Source: an uncultured Mycolicibacterium sp. (lineage in GTDB: Bacteria > Actinomycetota > Actinomycetes > Mycobacteriales > Mycobacteriaceae). From it: a stretch of 39,849 nucleotides of DNA. A program made the position numbers and the translations under genes. The first letter of the stretch is position 1, and every line of letters begins with the position of its first letter. Below the pieces are notes generated by a model that saw only the letters and a list, made by a program, of their open reading frames with translations, was not told where the DNA came from and ran no database searches. Positions 33,001 through 39,747 of this stretch are shown one piece after another. The stretch covers positions 1 to 39,849 of the forward strand of contig NZ_CALDGS010000089.1 of assembly GCF_937941905.1 (NCBI RefSeq). The letters are read 5' to 3'.

Positions 33001-33307
33001 TGTCGACGACCTCCAGCAGCGGCCACACCAGCGCGTCGGGCGCCCACGGGTCGTTCCGTTCGGTGCCGGTGATCTCTGCGATCAGCGAGTGCGGATTGCG
33101 GAACACGACACCGGCGCACACCCCGTCGGCACCGAGCCCACGGCCGAGGATGTGGCTGAGCCGCTGGCTGAGCCAGCGCTCCACGCCCTTGGCCGGGACC
33201 AGGACCAGCTCCTCGGCGAACGGGTCGTCGAGGGGATCGGAGAGCAGAGCGCCCAGCCCGTCGGCCAACAGGTCGGTGCGCTCGGCCCGGTGGTAGTGCA
33301 GTGCCAT
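30056..33307 (-). CDS. recC: RecBCD subunit RecC
   Basis: This is a 1083-residue subunit that scaffolds the complex and recognises the recombination hotspot sequence in characterised systems. It has the RecC-type degenerate helicase fold, opening with a conserved segment (MALHYHRAERTDLLADGL) and LVPAKGVERWLSQRLSH, and lacks a true Walker A. Length agrees with M. tuberculosis RecC (about 1097). It is the first gene of recC-recB-recD, starts at ATG 33307, and is divergent from the UsfY-like gene across 100 bases that must hold both promoters. Confidence 0.95.
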   Translation of the reverse strand: MALHYHRAERTDLLADGLGALLSDPLDDPFAEELVLVPAKGVERWLSQRLSHILGRGLGADGVCAGVVFRNPHSLIAEITGTERNDPWAPDALVWPLLEVVDTALDEPWCAPLAEHLGHFADGAERELRLGRRYAVARRLAGLFASYARQRPRLLADWCAGRDDTVDEDLRWQPPLWRAVLARIDADPPHVRHDRTVERLRSGPVDTLPPRLSLFGYTRLPVTEIELLEALATHHDLHLWLPHPSDELWNKLVPYHGPVPRAEDTSHRDVGHPLLATLGRDVRELQRGLPADPATDEFLSGTTYPDTLLGWLQSDLAANAVRPDGRRHDPRDRSVQVHSCHGPARQIEVLREVLLGLLADDPTLEPRDILVMCPDIETYAPLIVADFGLGDVVADGHPAHRLRVKLADRALTQTNPLLGVAEQLLALAGGRATASEVLNLAQTAPVRARFAFTDDDLEDITTWVRQANIRWGFDPEHRRPYGVEFIQNTWRFGLDRVLAGVAMSDDAQAWLGTTLPLDDVGSNRVELAGRLAEFVERLQRAVAALSGVRPLAEWLSGLTAGITALTRVDDEDAWQLAQLEREFNEVLELAGPRADIPLRLPDVVALLGGRLAGRPTRANFRTGTLTVCTMVPMRSVPHRVVCLVGLDDGVFPRTGVVDGDDVLARNPMTGERDIRSEDRQLLLDAIGAATETLVITYTGADERTGQERPPAVPLAELLDALDATTETPVREHIVVQHPLQPFDSRNVVPGALVPGVPFTFDRTAHTAARVAAGERGERPPLLRGPLPDPGGDDVELAELIAFFRDPVKGFFRALDYTLPREVEDVHDAMPVEIDALAQWQVGDRMLQDMLRGMHPSAACQAEWRRGALPPGQLGWRQAGEIRERAARLAALALDRRGGADPQAHDVDIHLGAGRRLTGTVSNVFGDRLVSVTYSKLHGRHLLEAWIALLALTAQQPRRGWEAVCIGRSGDGAEAIDHRLRGPDEPALDLLRDLVAVYDAGRREPLPLPPKTSYAWATAVHTGRKPEFTAGRDWSPQNYAGENAEPACVRAFGKDAPLEVLVRRGIDDYARRVWLPLLRAQEGM

Positions 33308-33371
33308 CGCTGGCCACGATAAACGGCAGCTCCGACACGGTCCGGGAGCTGTGGGCGGCGCCGCCCGGGTG

Positions 33372-33377
33372 TAATCT
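33372..33377 (+). promoter_or_regulatory. -10 box of UsfY-like gene
   Basis: TAATCT lies about 30 bases before ATG 33408, leaving room for the ribosome-binding site AGGTGAGGAG at 33391-33400. A GGGTGT just upstream is reminiscent of a SigF -10, but no GTTT -35 stands at the expected distance. Confidence 0.4.
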
Positions 33378-33407
33378 GGATCACATCACGAGGTGAGGAG
33401 ATGCGCC

Positions 33408-33722
33408 ATGAAGGGTGCATATCGCGATCCAGTCGACCACGCCCGGACCACGCTGCCGCACTCCGGCGAGGGGATGATCGACACCCGGTTGTTCCCGGGC
33501 CTGATCCTCATCGCGCTGGGGGTGGCGGGCCTGGCCGCGATCGTCGCGGCCGCCGCCTACGGCCGTCCCGACCTGGTACTGCCGCTGGCACTGGTCACCG
33601 GGGCGGTGGTGACCGCCGGCTTCGTGCTCATCGTGCTGGAGCACCAGCGGGTGCTGCGCGCCGAGCGGGAGTGGGAACGCCGGCACCGGCACCACCGGAA
33701 CCTGCACGGCTCGGCGGCCTGA
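33408..33722 (+). CDS. UsfY-like small membrane protein
   Basis: This is a 104-residue protein with two membrane helices (about 29-51 and 56-79). The N-terminus DPVDHARTTLPHSGEGMID recalls the UsfY family (M. tuberculosis Rv3288c, encoded beside sigF), whose members share a DPVDHxRTT opening before two helices. The C-terminal tail is rich in Arg and His (WERRHRHHRNLHG) and probably cytoplasmic. ATG 33408 was chosen because AGGTGAGGAG ends 7 bases before it. UsfY function is unknown. The gene converges on the CorA gene with 3 bases between the stops. Confidence 0.68.
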   Translation: MKGAYRDPVDHARTTLPHSGEGMIDTRLFPGLILIALGVAGLAAIVAAAAYGRPDLVLPLALVTGAVVTAGFVLIVLEHQRVLRAEREWERRHRHHRNLHGSAA

Positions 33723-33725
33723 GCC

Positions 33726-34718
33726 CTACAGCCAGTCGCGGCGCCGGAACGCGACGTAGAGGATCACCACCAGCAGCACGATGAGCGTCGTGCTGACGAC
33801 GAACCCGGCCACCGTGTCGATCCCCGGGAACAGCACGTTCTGCCCGTAGAAGCCGGTGATGGCGGTGGGCACGGCGATGATGGCGGCCCACCCGGTGAGC
33901 TTCTTCATCACCGTGTTCAGCCGCGCGTCCTGCAGGGACAGGTTGGTCTCGAACACCGTGGTGATCATGTCCCGCAGGGATTCGGTCCACTCCGCGGCGC
34001 GCAGCACGTGGTCGTACAGGTCGGCGTAGAGCGGGTCGAGCTCCGGGGCCACCATGCGCTCCTGGCGGCGGTGCTGGATGGTGTTGATGACCTCGCGCAT
34101 CGGCAGCACGACGCGGCGCAGCTCGGCGAGTTCCTTGCGCAACCGGAAGGTGCGCCGCTGCATGGTGCCGTCCAGCCCGTTGCCGTCGAACAGGGCCTCC
34201 TCGATCGCCTCGATCTCGTCGTCGAGCGCCTGGACCGCGTCGAAGTGGCCGTCGACGACGACGTCGAGCAGGCCGTGCACCAGCGCACCGACCCCGTACT
34301 CCTGCCCGCCGAGGTCGTCGAACCGGCGGGACACGGCGTCCATGTCGAAGTCCGGGGCCAGCCGTACCGTGATCAGCGCCCGCGGCAGTACGAACGCCGA
34401 GATGCGGTGCAGCGTGAGCGTGGAGCGGGTGTGCCCGCCGTGCGACGGTCCGCCGGTGTCGACCGCATACACGGTGAAGAACGTGTGCGTGGCGTAGGCG
34501 GTGGCCTTGGTGCGCTCGGCGGCGGCGACGGCGTCCTCGACCGCCCACACGTTCAGCCCCAGATCGACGGCGAGTTCGTGCAGGGCCTCGTGGTCGGGGT
34601 CGTAGATGTCGACCCACACCAGGGTGTCCCCGTCGGCGAGGTAGTCGGCCAGGGCGGAGAAGGTGAAGTCGTCGCACGGCTTGCCGGTCCGCCAGACCCG
34701 GCCGCGGATGTGGGTCAC
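33726..34718 (-). CDS. CorA-type divalent cation transporter
   Basis: This is a 330-residue protein of the CorA family. A soluble alpha/beta N-terminal domain and long stalk helices (about 1-265) are followed by two C-terminal membrane helices (about 271-290 and 303-324) and a positively charged tail (RRRDWL). The loop between the helices, normally YGMN, reads YGQN at 291-294, so the pore-lining Met is Gln293. This variant occurs in some actinobacterial CorA proteins and may change ion choice. The GTG at 34718 lies 7 bases after the stop of the MFS gene, so both are in one leftward operon. Confidence 0.88.
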   Translation of the reverse strand: MTHIRGRVWRTGKPCDDFTFSALADYLADGDTLVWVDIYDPDHEALHELAVDLGLNVWAVEDAVAAAERTKATAYATHTFFTVYAVDTGGPSHGGHTRSTLTLHRISAFVLPRALITVRLAPDFDMDAVSRRFDDLGGQEYGVGALVHGLLDVVVDGHFDAVQALDDEIEAIEEALFDGNGLDGTMQRRTFRLRKELAELRRVVLPMREVINTIQHRRQERMVAPELDPLYADLYDHVLRAAEWTESLRDMITTVFETNLSLQDARLNTVMKKLTGWAAIIAVPTAITGFYGQNVLFPGIDTVAGFVVSTTLIVLLVVILYVAFRRRDWL

Positions 34719-34725
34719 CAGACCA

Positions 34726-35988
34726 TCATGCGGGTCGGGCGCCGGTGAGCGTGGCAGGTCGGCACGCGAGGGTGACGACCAGCCCCAGCGCGGCGGCGAT
34801 GAGGAACGCCGCCTGCACCGACACCACGTCGGCCGCGCCGCCGAGCAGCGCGGCGGCGATGGGCCGCGAGCCGAGGAACCCGACCAGCCACAGCGCCATG
34901 ATGCGGCCGCGCAGTTCGTCGGGGGCGCGCTCCTGCACCACCGTGGACAGCCCCGTCATGCACAGCCCGAACCCGAGCCCGGACAGCAGATAGCCGGCGG
35001 CGGCGACGGCCGGGGAGGCCGCGAAGGCCAGCACCGCCGACCCGATGGTCAGGGCCCACAGCCCCGCCGACGACACCCACACCGACGGGATACGCCCGCG
35101 CAGCACGGCCAGGCCGACCATGGCCAGCCCGGAGCCGATGCCGCACAGCATGGACAGCACACCGACCAGGTGCGCCCCGCCGTGCAGCTCGGCGGCCAGC
35201 GACGGGGTCAGCGTGATGGTCGGATCGGAGACCACCCCGACGGTGGCGACCGCCAGCAGCGCCAGCAGCAGCGGCTTGTCCCGCCAGACGTAGCGCAGCG
35301 CGGCGCGCACCCGGTAGTCGGCGTCGGGATCGCGTCGCTGCGGCCGGGGGAACCGCACGGCGACCAGGATCACCAGGAACACCAGATGCAACAGGGCGCT
35401 GACGCCGAACGCCGGCACCGCGCCGAGCTGGGCGACCATGAACGCGCCGATCGGCGGCCCGGCGATGCGGCCGATGGTCATCGGCATGCTGTTGAGCGCC
35501 ATCGCGGTGGACAGCTCGCCCGGGCGGATCAGGCTGGGCACGATCGACTGCATCGCCGGACCGCCGACGGTGAATCCGATGCCGCTGAGCGCCGTGCCGA
35601 TGAGCACGGGCACGACCACGTCGCCGGGGTCGACGAACAGCCAGCCGGCGACGAGGCCGGAGCCGGCGACGCACAGCACCCGCCCGAGCATGATCTGGCG
35701 GACCGGGTCGCCGGTGTCGGCCCACTTGCCGCTGGTCGGGCTGCCGATGAGCTGGGGGGCGAACTGCACGACGCCGATCAGACCGACCATCAGCGCCGAG
35801 CCGGTGGCCTGGTAGATCGCGATGGCCGCCACGATGCTGTGGATCCACACCGCGACGACGGAGAACATCTTGCCCCAGAACAGACCGCCGAACGCCGGGT
35901 CGACCAGGAGTTTCAGCGCGCCGCGGGGGCGGGGGTGCGCGTCAGCCCGCCGGGGTGGATGAGAGGGGGCCGACACGCCAATATGCAT
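34726..35988 (-). CDS. MFS transporter (EntS/MFS_3-like)
   Basis: This is a 420-residue major facilitator with twelve predicted membrane helices, close in layout to the MFS_3/EntS exporter group. Visible motifs include SPTSGKWADTGDPVRQI (motif A-like loop after helix 2) and its repeat-like counterpart ERAPDELRGRIMALW. A polar 26-residue N-terminal tail (up to RGALKLL) precedes the first helix. ATG 35988 lies next to the palindrome TATGCATA; a start further in, at the GTG of residue 5, is possible. The substrate cannot be inferred. It is followed 7 bases later by corA. Confidence 0.82.
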   Translation of the reverse strand: MHIGVSAPSHPPRRADAHPRPRGALKLLVDPAFGGLFWGKMFSVVAVWIHSIVAAIAIYQATGSALMVGLIGVVQFAPQLIGSPTSGKWADTGDPVRQIMLGRVLCVAGSGLVAGWLFVDPGDVVVPVLIGTALSGIGFTVGGPAMQSIVPSLIRPGELSTAMALNSMPMTIGRIAGPPIGAFMVAQLGAVPAFGVSALLHLVFLVILVAVRFPRPQRRDPDADYRVRAALRYVWRDKPLLLALLAVATVGVVSDPTITLTPSLAAELHGGAHLVGVLSMLCGIGSGLAMVGLAVLRGRIPSVWVSSAGLWALTIGSAVLAFAASPAVAAAGYLLSGLGFGLCMTGLSTVVQERAPDELRGRIMALWLVGFLGSRPIAAALLGGAADVVSVQAAFLIAAALGLVVTLACRPATLTGARPA

Positions 35989-36049
35989 AGCACATAGAAG
36001 TATTTGGCTCGCGCCGGGAGGGCACCGGTCCCGGCGACACCGGCCGGCG

Positions 36050-36745
36050 CTAGCGGCCGATCTCGCCGGGCAGCTGGTCGATCCCGGCGCGGATCGCCGC
36101 CAGCGCGGCCGCCCGCGCCTTGAGCTTGCTGGCCCGGTGGGCCCGCAGGTTCAGTCCGGCCGCCTCCGCGGCGACCTGCCGGGCGCGGTCGAGGACCCGG
36201 TCGGGGGCGACGCACTCGTCGAGCCAGCCCGCGGCGACCGCCGCCTCGCCGCTGAATGGGGTCGCCATCGAGTTGGCCAGCTGGAACGCCGACGGCGACA
36301 GCCGCATCCGCATCAGCTCCACGGCCGCGGCGGGCATCGTCATCCCGATGGCGATCTCGTTGGCGTGGCAGCGGCTCGCGGACGAGCCCACCCGGTAGTC
36401 CCCGGCGGTGAGCAGCATCGCGCCCATCGCCACGGCGGGGCCGGTCACCGCCAGCACCACCGGCACCGGGAAGGTCAGCCAGCGCACCGCCAACTCGAAG
36501 CCGCCCCGCACCATGGCCAGCCCGGCCGCCACGTCGCCGGCGGCGAACACACTCAGGTCGAAGCCCGCGCTGAACGTGCGCGCGTTGCCGGCCACCACCA
36601 CGGCCTTGGCCCCGTCCCGCTCGGCGCGGTCGAGGGCGGCGTTGAGCTGCTGCTGCATCGCCGGCGACAGGGCGTTCACCTTGCCGTCGTCCATGGTGAC
36701 GGCCGCGACGTCGGCCGCGAACTCGTACTGCACCGGGGCTTTCAT
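36050..36745 (-). CDS. echA3: Crotonase-family protein (EchA3-like)
   Basis: This is a 231-residue protein of the enoyl-CoA hydratase/isomerase superfamily, the same length as M. tuberculosis EchA3 (Rv0632c), which also lies beside recC. The two oxyanion-hole segments are FSAGFDL at 58-64 and VAMGAML at 105-111. Of the two catalytic glutamates of classical hydratases, the second (rat E164) is kept as Glu130 in NEIAIG, but the first (rat E144) is Met110. It is therefore unlikely to be a standard enoyl-CoA hydratase; another acyl-CoA reaction or binding role is possible. The symbol rests on synteny and size and may not be exact. Confidence 0.85.
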   Translation of the reverse strand: MKAPVQYEFAADVAAVTMDDGKVNALSPAMQQQLNAALDRAERDGAKAVVVAGNARTFSAGFDLSVFAAGDVAAGLAMVRGGFELAVRWLTFPVPVVLAVTGPAVAMGAMLLTAGDYRVGSSASRCHANEIAIGMTMPAAAVELMRMRLSPSAFQLANSMATPFSGEAAVAAGWLDECVAPDRVLDRARQVAAEAAGLNLRAHRASKLKARAAALAAIRAGIDQLPGEIGR

Positions 36746-36789
36746 CGGTTCCGGATCCTACGGGGCGCCAGCGCCCGGGGCGCGTGGGC

Positions 36790-37818
36790 TCAGCGGTGCG
36801 CGACGGCCAGTGCCGGGGTGGCGAGGGCCGCAGCCGGTCGGGCCGCCGGCACCGGGCCGGCGGGGGCCGCGGCCGCCGCCAGCCGCTCGCCGCGGGCGGC
36901 CCAGTCCAGGTCGGCCCAGTCGAACCGGGCCGGCAGCCGGCGCCAGTACTGCGGGTGCTGGTGCACATACAGGCGCACGCTGGCGTGCACGGCGGCTCCG
37001 CGCGGCAACCGGCGCAACGCGAGCGGTCGGACACTACCGGCCAGCGCGTCGAACTCGACCGGGGCCGGTCGCTGCGGACGCAGCGCCAGCCCGGCGCGCT
37101 CGGCACCGTCGAGCACCCAGTCCAGTGCGATGCCGGCCAGCGGGCGGCTGGCCCCCGGATCTCCCGTGATGTCGCGGTGGGATCCGCGGAACCACACCTG
37201 CTCGATGCGGCCCGGGGCGGTGTCGGTGAGCGGTTCGGTGGCCGGCCGGCCGTCGATGGCCACCGCGTGTCGGGCGGTACCCACGTTGGTCGGCAGTTCG
37301 GCGCCGGACAGCCGGGGCAGGCCCGCCACCGGCAGGGTGTCCCACAACCCCAGGTAGTGCACCGGGACCGCGGCCTCGTCGCGGCCGGCCAGCCGCGCGG
37401 TGAGCCGCCGCACCCGACGCCACTCCTGCGGGGTGCGGGTGGTGCGGGGCAGCGCGTAGGTGGCCAGGACGTAGTCGAGCACCGGCACGGCGGCGTCGCC
37501 GGGCAGGCCGACGGTGCCGAGCAGCCGGGTCAGCGCCCGGGCGCAGTAGGCGCCGCGGCCGGCGCCGAAGAGATGGATGCGATCGCCGGGCCGCCAGGCC
37601 CCGGCCAGGTAGCGGTAGGCGTCCAGCACGCCGGCCCGGGCCTCGGCGATGGCCCGGCGCCGCCCGGGTGCGGGCCACCCCGAGGCCGGCAGCCCGGGGT
37701 GATACCAGCCGGGCTGGTCGGTGGTGTCGTCGAGCAGGGCGCGCAGCGCGGCGACGTTCGTCGGGCCGGCGGTGGCCGACGGTGGCGTGCTGTCGAAGCA
37801 CACGACGATGTTCTTCAT
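36790..37818 (-). CDS. DUF2235 alpha/beta hydrolase-like protein, nucleophile lost
   Basis: This is a 342-residue protein of the DUF2235 (T6SS Tle1-type phospholipase-like) family. The N-terminus MKNIVVCFDST is a typical opening. The nucleophile elbow, normally GFSRGA, reads GAGRGA at 85-90: the serine is Gly87. The acid region LGLWDTL keeps Asp159 and the base region RGSHRDI keeps His213. It may be an inactive relative, a binding protein, or use a different residue. No signal peptide is present and the C-terminus is Ala/Pro-rich. The ATG at 37818 is supported by GGGGGA 4 bases upstream. Confidence 0.82.
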   Translation of the reverse strand: MKNIVVCFDSTPPSATAGPTNVAALRALLDDTTDQPGWYHPGLPASGWPAPGRRRAIAEARAGVLDAYRYLAGAWRPGDRIHLFGAGRGAYCARALTRLLGTVGLPGDAAVPVLDYVLATYALPRTTRTPQEWRRVRRLTARLAGRDEAAVPVHYLGLWDTLPVAGLPRLSGAELPTNVGTARHAVAIDGRPATEPLTDTAPGRIEQVWFRGSHRDITGDPGASRPLAGIALDWVLDGAERAGLALRPQRPAPVEFDALAGSVRPLALRRLPRGAAVHASVRLYVHQHPQYWRRLPARFDWADLDWAARGERLAAAAAPAGPVPAARPAAALATPALAVAHR

Positions 37819-37890
37819 GTGGTCCCCCCAACCCCGACGGCGAACGACGCCTGATGCGGAAGTTTGCCAGAATTATCGTCCGATGTCACC

Positions 37891-37926
37891 GAATCCGCGC
37901 GATGATTTGGCGTCGGGCGCGGATTC
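37891..37926. other. 10-bp inverted repeat upstream of the DUF2235 gene
   Basis: GAATCCGCGC (37891-37900) and GCGCGGATTC (37917-37926) are perfect inverted arms around 16 bases. A further GAATCCG half-site lies at 37953-37959, so three alternating half-sites occur in about 70 bases. Placement 73 bases before the DUF2235 start fits a regulator operator, but a hairpin is also possible. Confidence 0.5.
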
Positions 37927-37993
37927 AGTTGTGTAGGCCGCCTAAGTGCGACGAATCCGTGTTTGAAGTGGCAAATGGTCGGTGAATACGGCG

Positions 37994-38021
37994 ACGCCCG
38001 GCACCGTGTGGGGCCGGGCGT
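37994..38021 (-). terminator. Hairpin after the glyoxalase-like gene
   Basis: ACGCCCGGC-N10-GCCGGGCGT gives a perfect 9-bp stem about 50 bases beyond the glyoxalase-like stop codon. There is no U-run on the minus strand. It is a plausible intrinsic terminator in this GC-rich setting. Confidence 0.5.
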
Positions 38022-38072
38022 TGACCGGGAAAAACTTCGCTAGTCGGGCTCGGGCCCGCGCCGGAGCGCGGT

Positions 38073-38789
38073 TCAGGCGCCCATCAGCATCCGCCACTGC
38101 TGCAGGTTGCTGGCGCGGTAGACGTAGTTGGTGCGGCGCACCTCCGACAGGCTCGCGCTCGGTTCGGCCGAGTACCAGTGGCCCGGGAACACGACCGGGT
38201 CGCCGGGCAGGTTGGCCAGGGCCTGCAGGCTGTGGAACATGTCGTCGACGTTGCCGCCCGGGAAGTCGGTGCGGCCGCAGCCCTCGAGGAACAGGGTGTC
38301 GCCGGCGACGAGGCGCCCGTCGAGCAGGAAGCACTGGCTGCCCGGGGTGTGGCCGGGGGTGTGCAGCAGTTCGATCTCGATCGCGCCCACGGCCACCTTG
38401 TCGCCGTGCTCGTGGGCGGTCAGGTCGCTGCGCGCGATGCCGGTCACCCGCGACACCCAGTCCGCCTCGTGGCTGTTGACGTGCACCGGGACCTGCACCC
38501 GTTCCAGCAGCTCGGCGACGCCCTTGAGGGTGAAGCCCAGCATCGTGCCGCCGACGTGGTCGGGGTGGTGGTGGGTGACCAGCACGCCCGACAGGTGCAT
38601 CCCGTCGGCCTCCAGCGCGTCGACGAGATCGCCGGCGGCGTAGGCCGGGTCGACGACGACGCAGTCGCCGGTCTCGCGATCCCCGATGAGGTAGGCGAAG
38701 TTGCGCATCTGCTGGGCGATCACGTCGCCGGCGGCGAAGTCCCGCCCGGACAGCAGCTGACGGAAGTAGAGGCGGTCTGTATCCGGCAC
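38073..38789 (-). CDS. Metallo-beta-lactamase hydrolase (glyoxalase II-like)
   Basis: This is a 238-residue enzyme, about the size of M. tuberculosis Rv0634c (putative glyoxalase II), which also lies near recC and echA3. The metal site HxHxDH is at 73-78 (THHHPDH). Further ligands are in HTPGHTPGS and in VAGDTLF, and a C-terminal PGHWYS supplies the last histidine. It probably hydrolyses a thioester such as a lactoyl-thiol; mycobacteria use mycothiol, so a mycothiol ester is possible but unproven. The GTG start at 38789 is preceded by TACGAT six bases upstream, indicating a leaderless mRNA. Confidence 0.88.
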   Translation of the reverse strand: MPDTDRLYFRQLLSGRDFAAGDVIAQQMRNFAYLIGDRETGDCVVVDPAYAAGDLVDALEADGMHLSGVLVTHHHPDHVGGTMLGFTLKGVAELLERVQVPVHVNSHEADWVSRVTGIARSDLTAHEHGDKVAVGAIEIELLHTPGHTPGSQCFLLDGRLVAGDTLFLEGCGRTDFPGGNVDDMFHSLQALANLPGDPVVFPGHWYSAEPSASLSEVRRTNYVYRASNLQQWRMLMGA

Positions 38790-38795
38790 GCGCCC

Positions 38796-38801
38796 ATCGT
38801 A
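38796..38801 (-). promoter_or_regulatory. -10 box, leaderless promoter of glyoxalase-like gene
   Basis: TACGAT on the minus strand ends 6 bases before the GTG start. The spacing places transcription initiation at the start codon. Confidence 0.5.
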
Positions 38802-38905
38802 GGGAGTCGCGCCCGCCCGTGGGGGAGTGGGCCTTCCGCACGCTGCGGACGAGCCTGCGGTTCCTGCCCGTCGCGTCCGCCGCGCCGGCGGACCCCGACA
38901 ACGAC

Positions 38906-38938
38906 GAGGCCCCCGCGCCGTAGCGGAGCGGGGGCCTC
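38906..38938 (-). terminator. Terminator of rplA
   Basis: GAGGCCCCCGC-N11-GCGGGGGCCTC forms a perfect 11-bp GC-rich stem 21 bases past the rplA stop codon. It is the strongest hairpin in the window and separates the ribosomal gene from the glyoxalase-like gene. Confidence 0.75.
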
Positions 38939-38959
38939 GCGCAGTCCTGCGTCCGAGGA

Positions 38960-39667
38960 TCAGGCCTCGGCGAAGTTCCGGGTGATCGCCGGGTCGACCG
39001 GAATGCCCGGGCCGAAGGTCGTCGAGATGACCACCTTCTTGATGTAGCGGCCCTTGGACGCGGTCGGCTTGGCGCGCAGCACCTCCTCGAGGGCGGCGCC
39101 GTAGTTCTCGGCCAGCGCCTTCTCGTCGAACGAGGCCTTGCCGATGACCAGGTGCAGGTTGGCGTGCTTGTCGACGCGGAAGTTGATCTTGCCGCCCTTG
39201 ATGTCCTGCACGGCCTTGGCGACGTCCGCGGTCACCGTGCCGGTCTTGGGGTTCGGCATCAGGCCGCGCGGGCCCAGGATGCGGGCGATGCGACCGACCT
39301 TGGCCATCTGGTCCGGGGTGGCGATGGCGGCGTCGAAGTCGAGCATGCCGCCCTGGATCTGCTCGATGAGGTCGTCGCTGCCGACGATGTCGGCGCCGGC
39401 GGCCTTGGCCTGGTCGGCCTTCTCGCCGACGGCGAACACCGCGACGCGGGCGGTCTTACCGGTGCCGTGCGGCAGGTTCACGGTGCCGCGCACCATCTGG
39501 TCGGCCTTGCGCGGGTCCACGCCGAGCCGGATGGCCACCTCGACGGTGGCGTCGGTCTTGGCCGACGAGGTCTCCTTGGCCAGGCGGGCGGCCTCCAGCG
39601 GGGTGTAGAGGCGCTCGCGGTCCACCTTGGCCGCGGCTTCCCGGTAGGCCTTGCTCTTCTTGCTCAT
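38960..39667 (-). CDS. rplA: 50S ribosomal protein L1
   Basis: This is a 235-residue L1 protein. Hallmarks are the N-terminal lysine-rich start, VEVAIRLGVDPRKADQMVRG, the GPRGLMPNPKTGTV signature and the C-terminal GRYIKKVVISTTFGPG. L1 binds 23S rRNA at the E-site stalk and can repress its own operon by binding mRNA. The ATG at 39667 is preceded by a stem-loop (39673-39699). rplK is expected upstream, beyond the window. Here rplA is on the same strand as recC-recB-recD and the glyoxalase-like gene, unlike the M. tuberculosis order as I recall it. Confidence 0.97.
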   Translation of the reverse strand: MSKKSKAYREAAAKVDRERLYTPLEAARLAKETSSAKTDATVEVAIRLGVDPRKADQMVRGTVNLPHGTGKTARVAVFAVGEKADQAKAAGADIVGSDDLIEQIQGGMLDFDAAIATPDQMAKVGRIARILGPRGLMPNPKTGTVTADVAKAVQDIKGGKINFRVDKHANLHLVIGKASFDEKALAENYGAALEEVLRAKPTASKGRYIKKVVISTTFGPGIPVDPAITRNFAEA

Positions 39668-39672
39668 TTCAG

Positions 39673-39699
39673 GGTTCCAATCTGTGTCGCGTTGGAATC
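39673..39699 (-). promoter_or_regulatory. Stem-loop just upstream of rplA
   Basis: The arms TTCCAA (39675-39680) and TTGGAA (39692-39697), flanked by further partial pairing, form a hairpin 5-7 bases before the rplA ATG. The arm nearer the start contains the only GGAA that could serve as a ribosome-binding site, so the hairpin may sequester it. L1-mRNA binding is conceivable but unsupported beyond position. Confidence 0.4.
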
Positions 39700-39747
39700 G
39701 TGGTCATACGGGCCGAAGCGAGCCCTGCCACGTGGTGGGGGATCGAC

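Noticed and set aside
38819..38923. Plus-strand 34-codon reading frame starting with GTG between the glyoxalase-like gene and rplA.
   Set aside because: It has no ribosome-binding site, ends inside the rplA terminator stem, and overlaps the glyoxalase promoter region; composition alone explains it.
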